This document shows positions 22,641 through 34,710 of a stretch of 64,000 bases of DNA, piece after piece. This stretch comes from Nageia nagi. Its lineage: Eukaryota; Pinophyta. Location of the stretch: the NCBI GenBank assembly GCA_050084985.1, contig JBITNC010000001.1:150412001-150476000 (forward strand), read 5' to 3'. The first letter of the stretch is position 1; the number at the start of each line of letters is the position of its first letter. Below the pieces are notes generated by a model. That model ran no database searches. It saw only the letters and a list, made by a program, of their open reading frames with translations, and was not told the origin of the DNA. Position numbers and translations under genes: made by a program.

Positions 22641-22771
22641 TGCACCTTCGACCAATCTCAGGATCATCTATAATCAATTATGATATTTGATATCTCTTCT
22701 AAAATATCAAAAAGCATGTTGTTGGCAGCTTGAAATCTCCAAAATTTTGGCCCCAAATTTTGCACACATAA

Positions 22772-22783
22772 GCTCTGATACCA
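22772..22783 (-). promoter_or_regulatory. Primer-binding site (tRNA-iMet type), element 1
   Basis: The - strand reads TGGTATCAGAGC exactly, the complement of the 3' end of plant initiator tRNA-Met used to prime minus-strand DNA synthesis. It fixes the orientation of the element. Confidence 0.92.
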
Positions 22784-22785
22784 TG

Positions 22786-23519
22786 TGATTTGTAATCACC
22801 AAATGTTTATAGCATATTCAGATCTTCACTTACAGATTCAAATGAAAAAATATTCACCATTATGAGTCCTATAAAATTGCATACAAATTCAAACTTGCAC
22901 AATGTAAAACTACAAATTAACAATCTCAATCATACACAATAAGATCAACATAATGATTTACCCTGGTTCACACAATGTGGGCTAATCAAGTATGGAAGTG
23001 GAGCCTTCTCTTATAATTATTTATGGATATTACAATATTACATGTATATAGAAAAATACCATCAAAATAATGGCAATATCGTCTCCTACAACACTACAAC
23101 AATCTCCTTCAACAAGGAGGACAACTTCAGGACTACAAAATTTTTGGAATGACTCTTGGTCTTCCTTCAAATCTTCACAATCCCAAAAACCCAAAAACCA
23201 AAAAACTCTCTAAGTTAAGATTAAAGAATCAAGAAAGTAGCATGTCCTTAAATAGGCCTGAAAAAGTCTCCAAGATTTGTTTGATGATCCTGAACAACTC
23301 AATTTCCCAAATTGTCGATGCCTCTTCAACTTCCACTATTGAATCATCAAAATATAGGCTGTTAACAACCTAAAAACAATAAACTTAGGTTATTAATAGT
23401 GTGGTTTTTATCACCAATCACCTCTTCATTTTAGTATTCGATCAATCTCCAAGCACAAATACCTCTGGGATGAGTACTGTTCATGTAGAGATCAACTTGA
23501 AATGATCCAATTCAGATCA
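22786..23519 (-). repeat. Element 1 5' LTR
   Basis: Partner of the LTR at 17471-18184; starts TGATTTGTAATCACC and ends CCAATTCAGATCA on +. The PBS lies immediately to its left with a two-base spacer. Confidence 0.88.
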
Positions 23520-24763
23520 ATTCGTCATTACATTAATACAACACTTATAGATTTATTTTCTCTATTCAAGTTATGTTCATTTGTATTTGAGTTTATGCAT
23601 TGTGAATTTGTATGCTTTGTGATTAATTGACAATGCATTTGACATTTGAATAGTAAGTCCATTGTACATAGTTTTTAAATTTAGTGGTTGTACATAGTTT
23701 TTAAATTTAGTAGTTGTGGTAAGATGATGAGGGTCTAGGTGATGTTTTAAATAATTGATTTGTCTGTAGAGAAAGAAGTATTTGTGGAACTTTGTATATC
23801 TAATGAATATTTTAAAAATAAAGTAGAATTCATAGTTGAAAACGTGTTACCCTATATGGAGAAAATAAAATTTGCATTATATTTGTGTCTACAAACAATA
23901 ACAATAATTTGATGGAATCAAATAATACAACATAAGCATTTGGTGGAAACTCAAGAATAAATGAAAAAAAGGAATATTATACCCTTGAGCCATCTCATTC
24001 AAAGCATCAAATGTTAGGTAGAAGATATTTTAAGCTTGAATAGAATTTATTTGATGTTTGAAGCAATATGAGCAAGCTAATACAAAGGGAAAATAATTTG
24101 ATCCTAAGTAGAGAAAGAAAAAATAATTTAATGGGGAGATGCTTTTTCTTATAAAACATGATTGTCTCAAGAGCAATAATCATTTTGAACTAAAGTGACT
24201 AGAAGTAACTAACAAATATGCTTTTGAGAAAGTTTGAAATCATCATCGTCACAACAAATCAATTTGAAGCTAACAAGAAATTCTTCTTAGAAAAATAAAA
24301 AAATGTTTTGATTACTAGCTAATAAAGAAGCAATGAAAGTAAATTTCAATTGAATGCATTTGTAAACTATAAAAGAGCTTCTACAAGCTACATTCCAAAT
24401 TTACAAGGGATTAAGGGTGCCTCTAGATATCTCCAATCTTTTAAAATCTAAACAAATAATAATTTATACATTTAATTTGGGTTTGCTAGTAACACCCTAC
24501 ATTGAGATTGGTCAAACACTTGTGCACCATTCAATGTAACTTTCAAAATTGACCATAAAAAATAAAATAAAAAAGATAATAAAATGTGAAAATGATTATT
24601 ATAAATGTTCTATTATTTTATTGGATTATGAGCATGTTGATATGAATATATAGAATGCATTAGAATGAAAATTATCCCTAAAAGAATGATTTTATAGATG
24701 TCATACAAAAAATCATACAATAGAGGTACAATCTCATTGCCAAGCTTTTGATCTTAAGTACAA
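23520..24763. other. AT-rich sequence, no gene recognised
   Basis: Contains a 25-bp tandem duplication around 23661-23711 (TGTACATAGTTTTTAAATTT twice). No open frame of interest and no known motif. Confidence 0.5.
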
Positions 24764-25258
24764 TGTTGGAATTAATCTTCAAATGTTTGATATATCTTAA
24801 TATGAAGTTAATTAATGTGATGGTGCATTTGTAGAGAAAATAATAATATATACTTTGAATTCTAGTCCTTCATGTTCTTGGTGTTGGATGTTAAGCTAGG
24901 TTTCGTGTTGGCCTTATGTTTATTAAACACATTAGTATTTGTAAATACTTGGGCCACATATGCTTAACTTCTATTTTTTATATATACATAAATAGGTAAA
25001 TAGTTATTGTTGAAATTAAAATATATTTCATGTAATCCAACAATGTTAGCTATATCATATGGACTGGAAGAACTTTGTGTGTCAATTTAAAGGTCAATTC
25101 TACCACACATTGTGATTATCTTGTTGAAATGTAATAATAGAGATACTATTTTAGGGCTTAACCACCACCCATATTTTGCGCACTATTCACCTTAATTGTT
25201 TCTTCATGTGTAAATGTCATGGTAATTTGATTCTTTGACATGGTTGCATAATTCTACA
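24764..25258 (+). repeat. Probable 5' LTR of copia element 1
   Basis: Begins TGTTGGAATTA and ends TTCTACA immediately before the PBS. The end is fixed by the PBS; the start is inferred from the TGTTGG motif, since no second LTR is left to compare. Confidence 0.5.
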
Positions 25259-25270
25259 TGGTACTAGAGC
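25259..25270 (+). promoter_or_regulatory. Primer-binding site, copia element 1
   Basis: TGGTACTAGAGC differs from the tRNA-iMet complement TGGTATCAGAGC at two positions. Confidence 0.7.
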
Positions 25271-26159
25271 TCTTGGAGATTCCATAAAAAATTGAGTGAA
25301 GAAATTCGGGTTTTCTATAATTGTTAAAATAATTTTGTAATTTTGGAAGATTGGAATATTTTTTATGAAACATGTTTGTTGGATTTGAAGAAAAGATTTT
25401 TGAGCTTGTGCTCCAAATTCTTGCTCTTTTTTACAAATGAAATTGAAGATGTTGCCAAAAGAAGAATTTTAAGAAATTGCTCTTTTTGGGAAATTTGTAA
25501 AGAATTTGAAGAAACTATTTGCATTTCTAGAATCCTTGCACAACATTAACTAATGTTTCTTGTTTGTATTTTTTCATTTGGACTTATTTGAGTTACTAGA
25601 TTTGAGTTCGAAGTTTCATGTAAAAACCACATATTTATGGTTGAAAATTTGAATTTGAATTAAAAAAAAAGAGTGTTGGATCTATTTTCACACACATGTA
25701 TATAATGAAAAAGAAGAAAATAAAAGATAATGATAGCATATTTGATCAAGTTGAGAAGCTTAGCTTGCATGACTAGGTTGTTATGCTCCTAACTATAGGT
25801 CGCAAGTTTGAACCTTGTTGACTCCCTTGGGCTAGTTGGTTTGATGGTTTTGTTCATTTGTTAGGTGATTTGTTTGACTATTGAGCAAATTTATTTGAAC
25901 ATTTGATGGTTTTATTTTGATTTTTTGACAATTTTGTAGATGTAGGCAATTTTCTAATGGTTGGTAGTGTTTTTTTGTCAACAATTTTCCATTAGTGAAT
26001 TTTTGAAAGTGATTCTCCAATGATGGAGAAGGGTTTTTTATTCATATATAATGGTTTTCCAATCTGTAAGTAGTTTGGAAGTAATCTTTTTTTTGCTTAA
26101 TTTTTTGAGCCCTATGCATTAGCATAGTCTATTTATTTGAATTCATGACCTAATTTCAT

Positions 26160-27300
26160 AAGGATGATATATCTAAGGACAAGAAGAAAGAATGTTATTA
26201 TTGTGGAAAGAAAAATAATCTAGAGAAGATATGTTAGAAGGAATTAGAGGGCCTTCAAAAGGAGATTGAAGTTTTGGAGGGTAGATCTTCTAAAGGGGAT
26301 TTTTCTAATAAGGTATCACTTTCTTCTTTCGATGCAATTAGAATTTTTTTTAATGAGAATTGGTACATTAACTTAGGTGCTTCTTAGCATATGACCAAGA
26401 ATAAAAATTCATTTAAGGGTTGTGTACATGGAAATAATGGTAGTGTGGTTATGTGAAAAATCAATGATGAAGGTCTTTCCATGGTTGGAACAAAAACTTT
26501 GAAGCACAAATATGAGCATATTTATGATGTATATTATTTGTTTAGATTGGATGTCAATTTTTTATTTGTGTATTCAAAATGGGAAGAAAGTGGAGTTCTA
26601 CAAAGATGAAGTTTACATCAAAGGTGTAAGGAAAAAATTCAAACTTATTGCTCTTGGTGTTGTTGATCCATCAAAACTCTTCAAGCTTGATAGGATCATC
26701 AAGAATAATCTTACAAAAGATTTTCATACATTGATTATGAAACTAGATGATAAGAGCAAGCTTTGGCATTTGAGATTGAAGCACTTAAGTTATGGATTAC
26801 TCAATTGTATGAGTTACAAGAGGTTTGTGGAAGGTTTACCTTTTTCTCTTTCTCCTCTTAATGGTGTTTGTAAAGGTTTTATATTTGGTAAACATCATAG
26901 GGATGCATTTCAAATTGGGAAAGTATATCAATATTTTACACTAGTGGAGTTAGTTCATTCATATTTATGTGATGCTATGAGTGTATCTTCATATGGTATA
27001 ATAAATATATATTCTCCTTTTTATTGATGATCACTCTTTAAAGGTATGGGTCTACATTTTGAAACCTAAGAGTGATATTTGGAATAGATAATGTGAAAAT
27101 TCCATTAAATTTTTAAGGATTGACAATGGTGCTAAATATACGAGTAACCATTTTGATTCCTTTTGCAAGCAACATGGCATCATTCATCAAAGTACTCTAT
27201 CCTATATGACACAATAATATGCTTTATTTGAGAGCAAGAATAAGGTACTTGTTGAGATGGCTAGATGTATGTTATATAGAGGGAAAATGATTTGAGATCG
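26160..27300 (+). pseudogene. Copia element 1 gag end, protease and integrase
   Basis: A zinc knuckle CYYCGKKNNLEKIC is at 26193-26234, with the conserved His changed to Asn. The protease site at about 26359-26400 reads NWYINLGAS, then a stop, then HMT, so the catalytic Asp is Asn. The frame 26512-27027 carries the GAG-pre-integrase region (LWHLRLKHLSYGLL, VCKGFIFGKHHRDAF, with one zinc Cys lost) and the beginning of the integrase core (LVHSYLCDAMSVSSYG). Core pieces VWVYILKPKSDIW and RIDNGAKYTSNHFDSFCKQH follow to about 27190. Non-functional. Confidence 0.8.
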
Positions 27301-28261
27301 TGGAGTGAAGCAGTTGCATGTGCTTACTATGTAATGAGTTGTTAACCTGTAAGCACCTTGAGTGGAATGACACTTGATGATAAGTTGTATGGAATGACCT
27401 AGTGCAAAGCACTTGAGAGTTTTTGGTTATGATGCTTAGGTACACATTACAAATGAAAGGAGAACCAAACTATAAATAAAGAGTAAAAAATGCATCTTTG
27501 TTGGGTATAATGATGTATCTAAAGGTTACAGGCTTTGGGATTCAACTACACAAAGGTTTATTCAGAGTAAGGATGTGAGGTTTTATGAATAAATCATTTT
27601 TACTCATACATATTATTCTTTTCCAATCCTTATTAGTGTGGAGCCTTCAAATTCTATAGGTGTTCATGATTTGCCTTAAGATGTAGATGGTAGACATCAT
27701 GATAAAAATATGGGATATAAATATGATATTCAAATAAATGATGAAGATAATGATGAAGAAGGTGATCATGATGAAGAAGGTGATCTTCACTTGGATGGTA
27801 GAGATGGAGATTTCCACTTAAATTATGGAAATGATGATTCTCATATGAATGGTGAGATGATGTGGCCCATCATCATCATTATGAATTTATTTTTGATCTT
27901 GAGTATTAGGGGAGCCTGTTGACTCTTTTGATATCGACTCTTACTTCTATAGTCTAGCTTGTTGGATATGGTAGTATAAAGACTTTTATTTTTCTCTCTC
28001 TAATTTCAATTCTTATATATTGGAGTTACTTTATATGTTACTCTTATCCTATTATATGTACTTTTTATGAGGAACTAGACATGGGAATTTATTCTTAAGT
28101 CGAAGGGTAAGAATATTATGAGATGTGAATGGGTCTATAAGAATAAATACACATTTAAGGATGAAGTGGAGGAACATAAGGCTTAATATAAAGAGGAGGG
28201 TATTGAATACAATGATACATTTTTCTCTTATGGCCCATATGGATTTTATTCATCTAATGCT
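27300..28261 (+). pseudogene. Copia element 1 integrase tail, acidic linker and RT start
   Basis: The block KCIFVGYNDVSKGYRLWDST (27500-27555) is the usual copia integrase tail. The frame 27710-27922 is an Asp/Glu-rich linker with short GATGAAGAAGGTGATC repeats, commonly found between integrase and RT of copia elements; it is not a separate gene. From about 28070 the first RT block is legible in mixed frames (NIMRCEWVYKNKYTF, then KEEGIEYNDTF) and stops at 28261. Confidence 0.65.
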
Positions 28262-28713
28262 TGAGAAATATGCTCATTGAATTACTAAGAAAATGAAATA
28301 TGGTACATATATAGTTCTCTAATGGAACTAGATTACGAAGTTGTTATTTGATAATTGCATTCTCATGTTCAAAAAAATATACTACAAAACATAATCAAAT
28401 CCTTATGAAATCCTTAACAAACTACTAGAATACACTCCTACATGTTTTAGATGTTTACAACAACAATCCACATAAAAATGGAAATAATACAAGCTAAGAA
28501 ACTACCCATGGAATAGTGGGGATTAGTATGCATCATATAGACAAGTCAAAAAGGTTTGATCAATCACCTAACTATGTTGATCGATCACTCAATTGGTCTA
28601 AGGATTGAATTATCGATTATTATTATGAGGGATCGAACCTATGATTTTTTATTATAGAATAAAATATTGATTCCTTAGTGATAACATGCTTTGATCAGGC
28701 TCAAAGTTTAACA
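28262..28713 (-). repeat. 3' LTR of copia element 2
   Basis: On + it starts TGAGAAATATGCTC and ends GTTTAACA. The first ~80 bp match 32793-32872 nearly base for base (ATGAAATATGGTACATATAT is shared). The polypurine tract abuts its right side. Confidence 0.85.
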
Positions 28714-28726
28714 TTCTCCCCCTTGA
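28714..28726 (-). promoter_or_regulatory. Polypurine tract, copia element 2
   Basis: The - strand reads CAAGGGGGAGAA directly before the TGTTAAAC LTR start, the standard copia arrangement. Confidence 0.85.
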
Positions 28727-29159
28727 TGATGAGATGAATCACCAAAGAGTTTATCAACTTCAAAAACTAAGCTTTAATAACACCTTTTGTGAGTATAACT
28801 ACAATATTGTCTAAGGTATTACAATGCATAAACTTAATGATATTTTTCTCCACCATGTATCTTATGAAGTGGTACTTCATATCGAAGTGTTTTGACCTAT
28901 ATATTATTATGGAATGGTTTCTTTTCTAATTGAGTGGCATCTTGTTGTCACAAAATAAGGTTATTGGACCACATTGTTTCTCACCAAGTTCTTTAAGAAC
29001 TTTACTCAAACATAATGCTTCTTGTAATTGCAATTTATTCAAACTCTATAAAAGAAACTACAATTATACTTTTATTCCTTGATCTCATGTAATAATCATA
29101 CCTAATCCAAGATTAAAATAACTCCCTAATGTAGACTTTATATCATCAGTATCACTTCT

Positions 29160-29920
29160 CTAATCAAAATCACTAAAGCCAACAAGTATTACAATGTCAT
29201 TCTTGTAGTAATGGATGCGAAAATCAATTGTATCTTTCACATATCTAAGGATTCTTTTTGTTGCTTTCAAGTGATTTATAGAGGGATCACTCATATACCT
29301 TAACACAAGTGAGACAACATAAGCAATATTAGCTCTAGTATTTGTGATAGATAATAAACTTCCAATAATGCTCCTATATGCGATCACATCAACTCTTGCA
29401 TCCCCATCATCCTTACTTAACAACACACCATGAGCAATTGGTGTTGGGATTAGTTTACAATTATCCATGCCAATTATTTTTAACATATCATTGGCTTATT
29501 TAGTTTGATAAATGAAAATATCCCCTCTCTTTGATACTCCTCCATACCCAATAAATAGTGCATCAAACCAATATCTTTCATTTCAAACTCTTGCATTATG
29601 GATTACTTAACATCATCAATCAAGTAAGATATCATTACCTTATTTCATGTTATAAAGGGTAGGTTCATTCTTGACTTTTATATAGCTATATTGATAGAAG
29701 TACCCATAAATTCTTGACTACCAAGCTCTTGGAGCTTTGTTGAGGCCATACAAGGCCTTCTTCAACTTGTAGATAAGATGTTCTTTCTCTTTGATCTCAA
29801 AGCCTTGAGGATATTGCACATAAACCTCTTGATTCAAGTAGTCATTTAAAAATGCACTTTTAACATCCATGTGATGAATTTTACAACCTTTGTGGGAAGT
29901 CAAATAAAGAACCAATTTGA
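29160..29920 (-). pseudogene. Copia element 2 reverse transcriptase and RNase H
   Basis: The frame 29718-29915 has HHMDVKSAFLNDYLNQEVYV and YKLKKALYGLNKAPRAW, the hallmark of copia RT (RVT_2). The YVDD catalytic box expected between 29520 and 29700 is not legible, so this part is mutated or deleted. The frame 29160-29486 begins with the thumb end (MLKIIGMDNCKLIPTPI) and carries YRSIIGSLLSITNTRANIAY and SINHLKATKRILRYVKDT, the link to RNase H. No working enzyme is possible. Confidence 0.88.
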
Positions 29921-30539
29921 TTATTTTTTATTATGTTATTGGTGCAAAGGTTTCCTCATAATCAACACTATATCTTTATGTGAAGCCTTTGGATACAATC
30001 CTTACCTTGTGCCTCTCACTGTTATATTTTATCTTGAAGACCCATTTGTAACCAACCAACATAGTCTTTACCTTTTGGAAGCTCCACAAGATCTTAAGTA
30101 TCATTCCTTTTAATGTAATTGATTTCCATGGCCTTCATCTAGAAATCATTATGCATGCTTGTTCATAACTAGATGGCTCTATCTCAACACTAGTCATTAA
30201 AGCATAATTTATAACCTCACCTCTTGGCTCACCATCATCTTTATAAACATGTAGTTTCAAGTCTTCAAGTCTTGTTACAGCTTGATCCATACCTATTCTT
30301 GGCCTCTTGCGAGTCTTCTTTGGAAGGTGGTGTCTTGCATTTGAGAGGATGGATGGCTAGAAAGTATCATTGAAACTTTCTTGATCTTTAACACACTTGA
30401 AGAATCATCATTATCATCATTTGGGATTAATTTTTTTGTCTGGTTTGAACAATAGGTTGCACTTTGAAGGATCTCTCATCATCAGATCCATCATCAACAT
30501 GGAGTTTTTGATGATTATACATTCCCCCTTCATCAAAAA

Positions 30540-31350
30540 TAATATCTCTAAAAATCACTACCTTGTGAGTTTTTTTTTTATTGTAGAGTATATATGCCTT
30601 AGAATTTTCACAATACCAAATAAAAATGCATGCTTCACTTTTGCATCTAGCTTTGTCCTATTTTCATTAGGTACATGTGCATAATCTAGAAAACCAAAAT
30701 CTCTAAAATGATTTAGAGTTGGTTTCTTTTCATACCATATCTCATATGGAGTGATGCCATCTAATGTGCTAAAATGAATATTATTCAAAATATATATTAT
30801 TGTCCTTACCACATAAAGTTTATATGTATTTAATTTTTTTAGTTTGATGCTTGCTTCTAGCCATTTCAATAATGGTTCTATTCTTGTGCTCAACCACACC
30901 ATTTTGTTGTGGAGTGTAGGTGGCCATGATTTTCCTTTTGATTCCACAATCTTTATAAAATTAGAGGAATTCATTTGAGAAAAATTACCCTCTTGTATCA
31001 ATCCTTAATCATTTTACAAAATATCCACTTTGTATCTCAACATGATTTTTAAAATCCTTAAAGCATTCAAAAGCTTCATCTTTGGTCTTCAATAAATAAA
31101 CCGATCACATTCTTGATAAATCATCTATAAAAGTGAGAAAGTAGTAATTCTTACCCAAACTTTGTATTTAGCCCACATATTTTTGAATGCACCAATTGTA
31201 GTATGGAAGAGGCTCTCCATGATTTTCCTATTGGAAAAATTAATCTTAAGTGCTTTACCAAAGCACAATCTTCACAAACCCCTTTGTGATATTCAACCTT
31301 TGGTATCCCATATACCATTTCTTTAACTGTTAACAATATCAAAATTGTGA
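30540..31350 (-). pseudogene. Copia element 2 integrase
   Basis: The frame 31151-31342 has the GAG-pre-integrase end (GIPKVEYHKGVCEDCALVKH) with both zinc cysteines, then LQLVHSKICG, where the first catalytic Asp of the usual HSDICG is replaced by Lys. The frame 30558-31001 carries the core end and tail (WLEASIKLKK, YILNNIHFSTLDGITPYEIW, LDAKVKHAFLFGI). Frame breaks lie between them. Confidence 0.85.
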
Positions 31351-31451
31351 AGTTTAAATGACCATATCTAATATGCCATGACCAAATTTTATTTTCTATA
31401 GAAACATTTTCAAGAACAAACCCTTTTCCTTAAAATTTAAATGTAAATACT

Positions 31452-31990
31452 CTATTTTTTTTTTATCATAGGGATTGTTGTGACCACTCTATAACCATTA
31501 TTTTTATCAAATATTACACATTTTCCATCTTCAAAAATAACCTCATAATTATTTTCCATTATTTGAGCAACACTCAAAAAATTGTGTTTCAACTTTAGAG
31601 TGTGATAAATGGAATCTAATTTCATTTTACCTTCTTTGGTGCACACCTCCATAGCTCTAATGACTTTATTTAAGGCCTTGTCATCTCCAAGCTTTATCTT
31701 AGACTTGTATGAGTTATCCATGGTAGCAAATAAATTTGGATCTTGATAGTCATGTGGTTAGAGAAACCTGTATCCATGTATCTCACAAATTTTAATTATT
31801 ATTTTCATAAGTCAAAAAATATTTTAAGATCCATCCTCTTCTCCATAATGTGCACTACTTCTCTCTTAAGAAGCCATCAATCTACAATCCCTCTCATAAT
31901 GACCAAAATTGTTATAATAGTAACATTATTTGTTTTATTTTTCACTTCTTCATCTTCCTTTAGAAGCATATCTTCTTCCTCTTCCTTCCC
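31452..31990 (-). pseudogene. Copia element 2 zinc knuckle and protease
   Basis: On - near 31890-31945 a knuckle relic reads NNFGHYERDC. At about 31744-31776 the active site DTGFSNHMTIK is still intact in one frame, with the catalytic Asp. The frame 31452-31721 continues the protease (SYKSKIKLGDDKALNKVI, MEVCTKEGKMKLDS, LKHNFLSVAQIMENNYEVIF). Stops separate the active site from the rest. Confidence 0.85.
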
Positions 31991-32002
31991 CCTTGAAAGA
32001 AA

Positions 32003-32658
32003 TTATCCTTTCCCTTGGCCTCTACCTTGACCACTTGTGCTAGTTTCACTTTCTTGTAGCCTTTCTTCATGAGACATCAATGAACCAATAAATTCATCAT
32101 ATTCAAGATAAGTTAGGTCCTTTTTCTGTTCTATTATGATGGTAACATGGTTGTATTTCAAAAGAAGAGTTCTCAATACCTTCTTCATAACAAGTTCAAT
32201 ATTTATATCCTCACTAAGAGTTTTGATCTTATCTACACAAGCTTCAAATCTTACTAAATAGTCTCCTAAACTCTCTCCTTCATTCATATTGAGGTTCTCA
32301 AATTCTTTCTTCAAAGTTTGAAGCTTGGTTTACCTCACTTGATCATTACCTTGGTATCTATCCTTCAATGCATTACATGCTTCTTTGGTTATAATATATG
32401 AGATAATTCTTGGAAAGATACTCTTCTTCAATCTTGATTGAATATGGTACAAAGGATAAATATTCTTTTTTTGGGCCTCCTTCCTTACATTTTTCTCATT
32501 GGAAACAAGAGTTCTCCAATTAGTAGGTTCATTGTAACCTTCTTCACTTGTATCCCAAATGCCTTTACATATGACTAGAGTCCTCATTTTGATACTCCAA
32601 TACTCATATTCCCACCATTGAACTTAGGAAGAGGAAATGAGTTGTTATTTCCAGCCAT
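32003..32658 (-). pseudogene. Copia element 2 gag
   Basis: Starts with an ATG at 32658 reading MAGNNNSFPLPKFNGGN, the standard copia gag start. A single missing base soon after shifts the frame; the continuation from 32587 reads MRTLVICKGIWDTSEEGYNE and then CNALKDRYQGNDQVR. The frame 32003-32314 goes on as a UBN2-type gag (FENLNMNEGESLGDYLVRFE, YDEFIGSLMSHEERLQE) and ends in a Gly/Gln/Arg-rich stretch before the knuckle. Start choice rests on homology and on position about 120 bases from the PBS. Confidence 0.85.
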
Positions 32659-32777
32659 TATAGATTGATCAACAACAAGAATTTCATAATGGGAAGCTTG
32701 GGCATAACCTTCTACAAAAACTTGATAAATTTTTACAAAACTCTTGTAAGCTCTCTTCTAACCCAAAATATCAACAT

Positions 32778-32789
32778 GCTCTAATACCA
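32778..32789 (-). promoter_or_regulatory. Primer-binding site, copia element 2
   Basis: The - strand reads TGGTATTAGAGC, one base from the tRNA-iMet complement, with a three-base spacer to the LTR end at 32793. Confidence 0.85.
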
Positions 32790-32792
32790 AAA

Positions 32793-32872
32793 TGAGAAAT
32801 ATACTTATTTAATTACTAAGAAAATGAAATATGGTACATATATAGTTCTCTAATAGAACTAGATGAGAATGC
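32793..32872 (-). repeat. Truncated 5' LTR of copia element 2
   Basis: About 80 bp matching the inner end of the LTR at 28262. Similarity stops at 32872, where other sequence starts. Confidence 0.75.
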
Positions 32873-33179
32873 AACTCTACCCATAGATGAGAAATGATGA
32901 TAAATTAGAGTTATAAACCTTGGAATAGGGAGTGATTTTCAAGCAACCCCTCCAAAACCTATGAGTGGAACTTAGGATATATTTCCTTACTAAAATAAAA
33001 TCCTATTATACACCTATAAGAGAATGACTTGAACATGTCTCACCACTTGTTGAATCTCCCAAACCTACAAAATATTCTTCTCATGAACCCTTAAACTCTT
33101 CTAAAACATAAATGTTTAATTTTATACTAGATCTTTGTTAGAATCCATGGAATTATCATGTATAAGATAAAATGATTGT

Positions 33180-33496
33180 TGAAAATGTAAACATGACTAC
33201 TTTTGAGTTTCCAATTAGGGAATCTACAAAGAAAAATAAAATTAAAATTATTCCTCTAGTTGTCTCATCTACTTTTCATTGAAACCCAACCAAAAAGTTG
33301 AATGTATTTTTTTCAAATTTGATATCTTATACCAGAGTTATGATTATAGGACTAATTACCATAAGTTAAAATTATTTCTAGCCACTCTTCCTTATATAGT
33401 TTATGGGGTTAGAAAGGAAATATATTTCAACATATGATGCATTGAAAAGGGATTAAAAATATATCAAGATTATTGTAAAGGGAGAGAAACTAAAGA
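33180..33496 (+). pseudogene. Element A gag, N-terminal piece
   Basis: Frames from 33180 to 33496 read TFEFPIRESTKKNKIKIIPL, then a segment SYDYRTNYHKLKLF, then WFMG-type residues with ISTYDALK, then YQDYCKGRETKDD, a known style of plant gypsy gag. The reading breaks at 33496, inside the codon series for ETKDE, and resumes after element 4 at 40627. Frames are mixed and contain stops. Confidence 0.7.
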
Positions 33497-34696
33497 TGAT
33501 CTTGAATTGAATCAATAGTAAAAATAAAATCTTGTATTATTATCGGGTTTGGGAAACATATTTTGGGTCTAGAAAAACACAATTTGGAAAATAATTGTAC
33601 CTTAAAAGTTTTTGTAAAATGAAAGTGCTAATTGGGGGATAGAAGTGCTTTTTGGGTGATAAAAGTGCTTACCAAATGAAGGAAAACTATTTACTGGTGT
33701 CACCAATAAGAAGACCCAATGTTTAGTGGAAAAAACCTTTCTTTGTACTTTCTTGGGGTTCGATAAGCTCTATTGTTAATGATAGTATGTGGAAGGTCTA
33801 AAACTTATGGAAAATAGATTACCTTACACTTTTTCATGGTCTCATAACACTAGCACTAATTTCATTATCATAACAATCTAGTACTTAATAAATAAACCCA
33901 TGAGGGTGCTTTTTTGAAGTTGTATCCAAACAAGTGTTGATGTCATTAGCTTAAAGGTCTAAAAACTAGTGTTGAAGTTGCTTGTTGGGTGTAGGAAACC
34001 CCATAAATGATGTCATGCTAAAAAAGGTTTAAGAAGAATGTTAAGGATTGACATTGTTCAGTTAGCCTCTAGAGGGCTCATGAAGATTGTTACTTGATTT
34101 AACATTGAAATTTAACGTATGAATTCACTATCTGAGATCCAAAAAATGTTAACCTTCATCTTGAATCATTATAACTACCCATGCCACCTATATAAGGAAT
34201 GTTAAACAAGTTTGAGGTACTATGGAGTCAGTTGGGAAAGTTGATCAGTGGTAAGAAGTATAAGAGGTGTTTGTTATGATTAAAATACATTTGGCTACTT
34301 TATTAAAGGAGAGGAAGAATTTTTTTGCATTATCCATGCATAGAGAAGATAGATGAAAGATATAACAACCATATTTCATGTTGATACAATTAAGAGCATA
34401 TTTTAATTACGTAGGAAGAGTTGCATATCGAGGAGTTGTAAAACATAAGCTCCGCTTGGTTGAATGAAATATTCTTATGGAATGTATAAAATTAAAATAC
34501 TCTTCAATCTATTATATATTCTATGCTCTTCATTTTATGTACTTGAATGTAGAATTAATATTGTTTTTTAATAGTAATTATAGGATAATCATTACATTTA
34601 AGGCATGGAATTTTAATAATATAGCAGATAATAAGTTTTGTAAAATTTGTATTTGAGGATTTGTGTAATCCATAGGATTTCAATGATTATAAATCA
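33497..34696 (+). repeat. Element 4 5' LTR
   Basis: Starts TGATCTTGAATTGAATCAA and ends TTATAAATCA; aligns over its length with the LTR at 39362-40626 (shared blocks include ATAGCAGATAATAA). Contains three units of a 20-bp repeat near 33618-33677. Confidence 0.85.
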
Positions 34697-34698
34697 TG

Positions 34699-34710
34699 TA
34701 GTACTAGAGT
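34699..34710 (+). promoter_or_regulatory. Decayed primer-binding site, element 4
   Basis: TAGTACTAGAGT resembles TGGTATCAGAGC at eight of twelve positions and has the same two-base spacer TG after the LTR. Confidence 0.5.

Larger units (their letters stand above)
17471..23519 (-). mobile_element. Ty3/gypsy retrotransposon, element 1 (both LTRs)
   Basis: A 6.05-kb gypsy element read on the - strand. Two LTRs of 714 and 734 bp share termini TGAT...ATCA (TGATCC/GGATCA in the left copy). Next to the right LTR is a perfect tRNA-iMet-type primer site, and next to the left LTR a G-rich tract on the - strand. Inside, from right to left, are gag, zinc knuckle remnant, aspartic protease, RT, RNase H, integrase and a chromodomain-like tail, all with stops. 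The flanks GTTCA and ATTCG are only partly alike, so the target-site duplication has decayed. Elements 2 and 3 and the gag/protease of element 4 belong to related lineages. Confidence 0.9.
24764..28261 (+). mobile_element. Ty1/copia retrotransposon, element 1 (3' truncated)
   Basis: A copia element on +: a probable 5' LTR (24764-25258), a PBS, gag zinc knuckle, protease, integrase, acidic linker and the start of the RT. The RT stops at 28261 exactly where the LTR of copia element 2 (opposite strand) starts, so it was cut by that insertion. The rest of the RT, RNase H and the 3' LTR are not seen on the other side. Frames are broken throughout. Confidence 0.8.
28262..32872 (-). mobile_element. 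Ty1/copia retrotransposon, element 2
   Basis: A copia element on - inserted in copia element 1 in the opposite orientation. It has a full 3' LTR (28262-28713), polypurine tract, RNase H, RT, integrase, protease, gag, PBS and the first ~80 bp (inner end) of a 5' LTR that is broken off at 32872. Stops and frameshifts occur throughout. The start of gag is well preserved at 32658. It is among the best conserved coding sets of the window, so it is likely a younger insertion than copia element 1. Confidence 0.88.

Noticed and set aside
25343-25549. Open frame of 68 codons after the copia 1 PBS as its gag start
   Set aside because: The peptide has no gag motif and is rich in Phe, Leu and Cys; the recognisable gag end is 600 bp further on in another context.
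27710-27922. Asp/Glu-rich open frame as a separate gene
   Set aside because: It is the linker between integrase and RT of copia element 1 with short internal DNA repeats.
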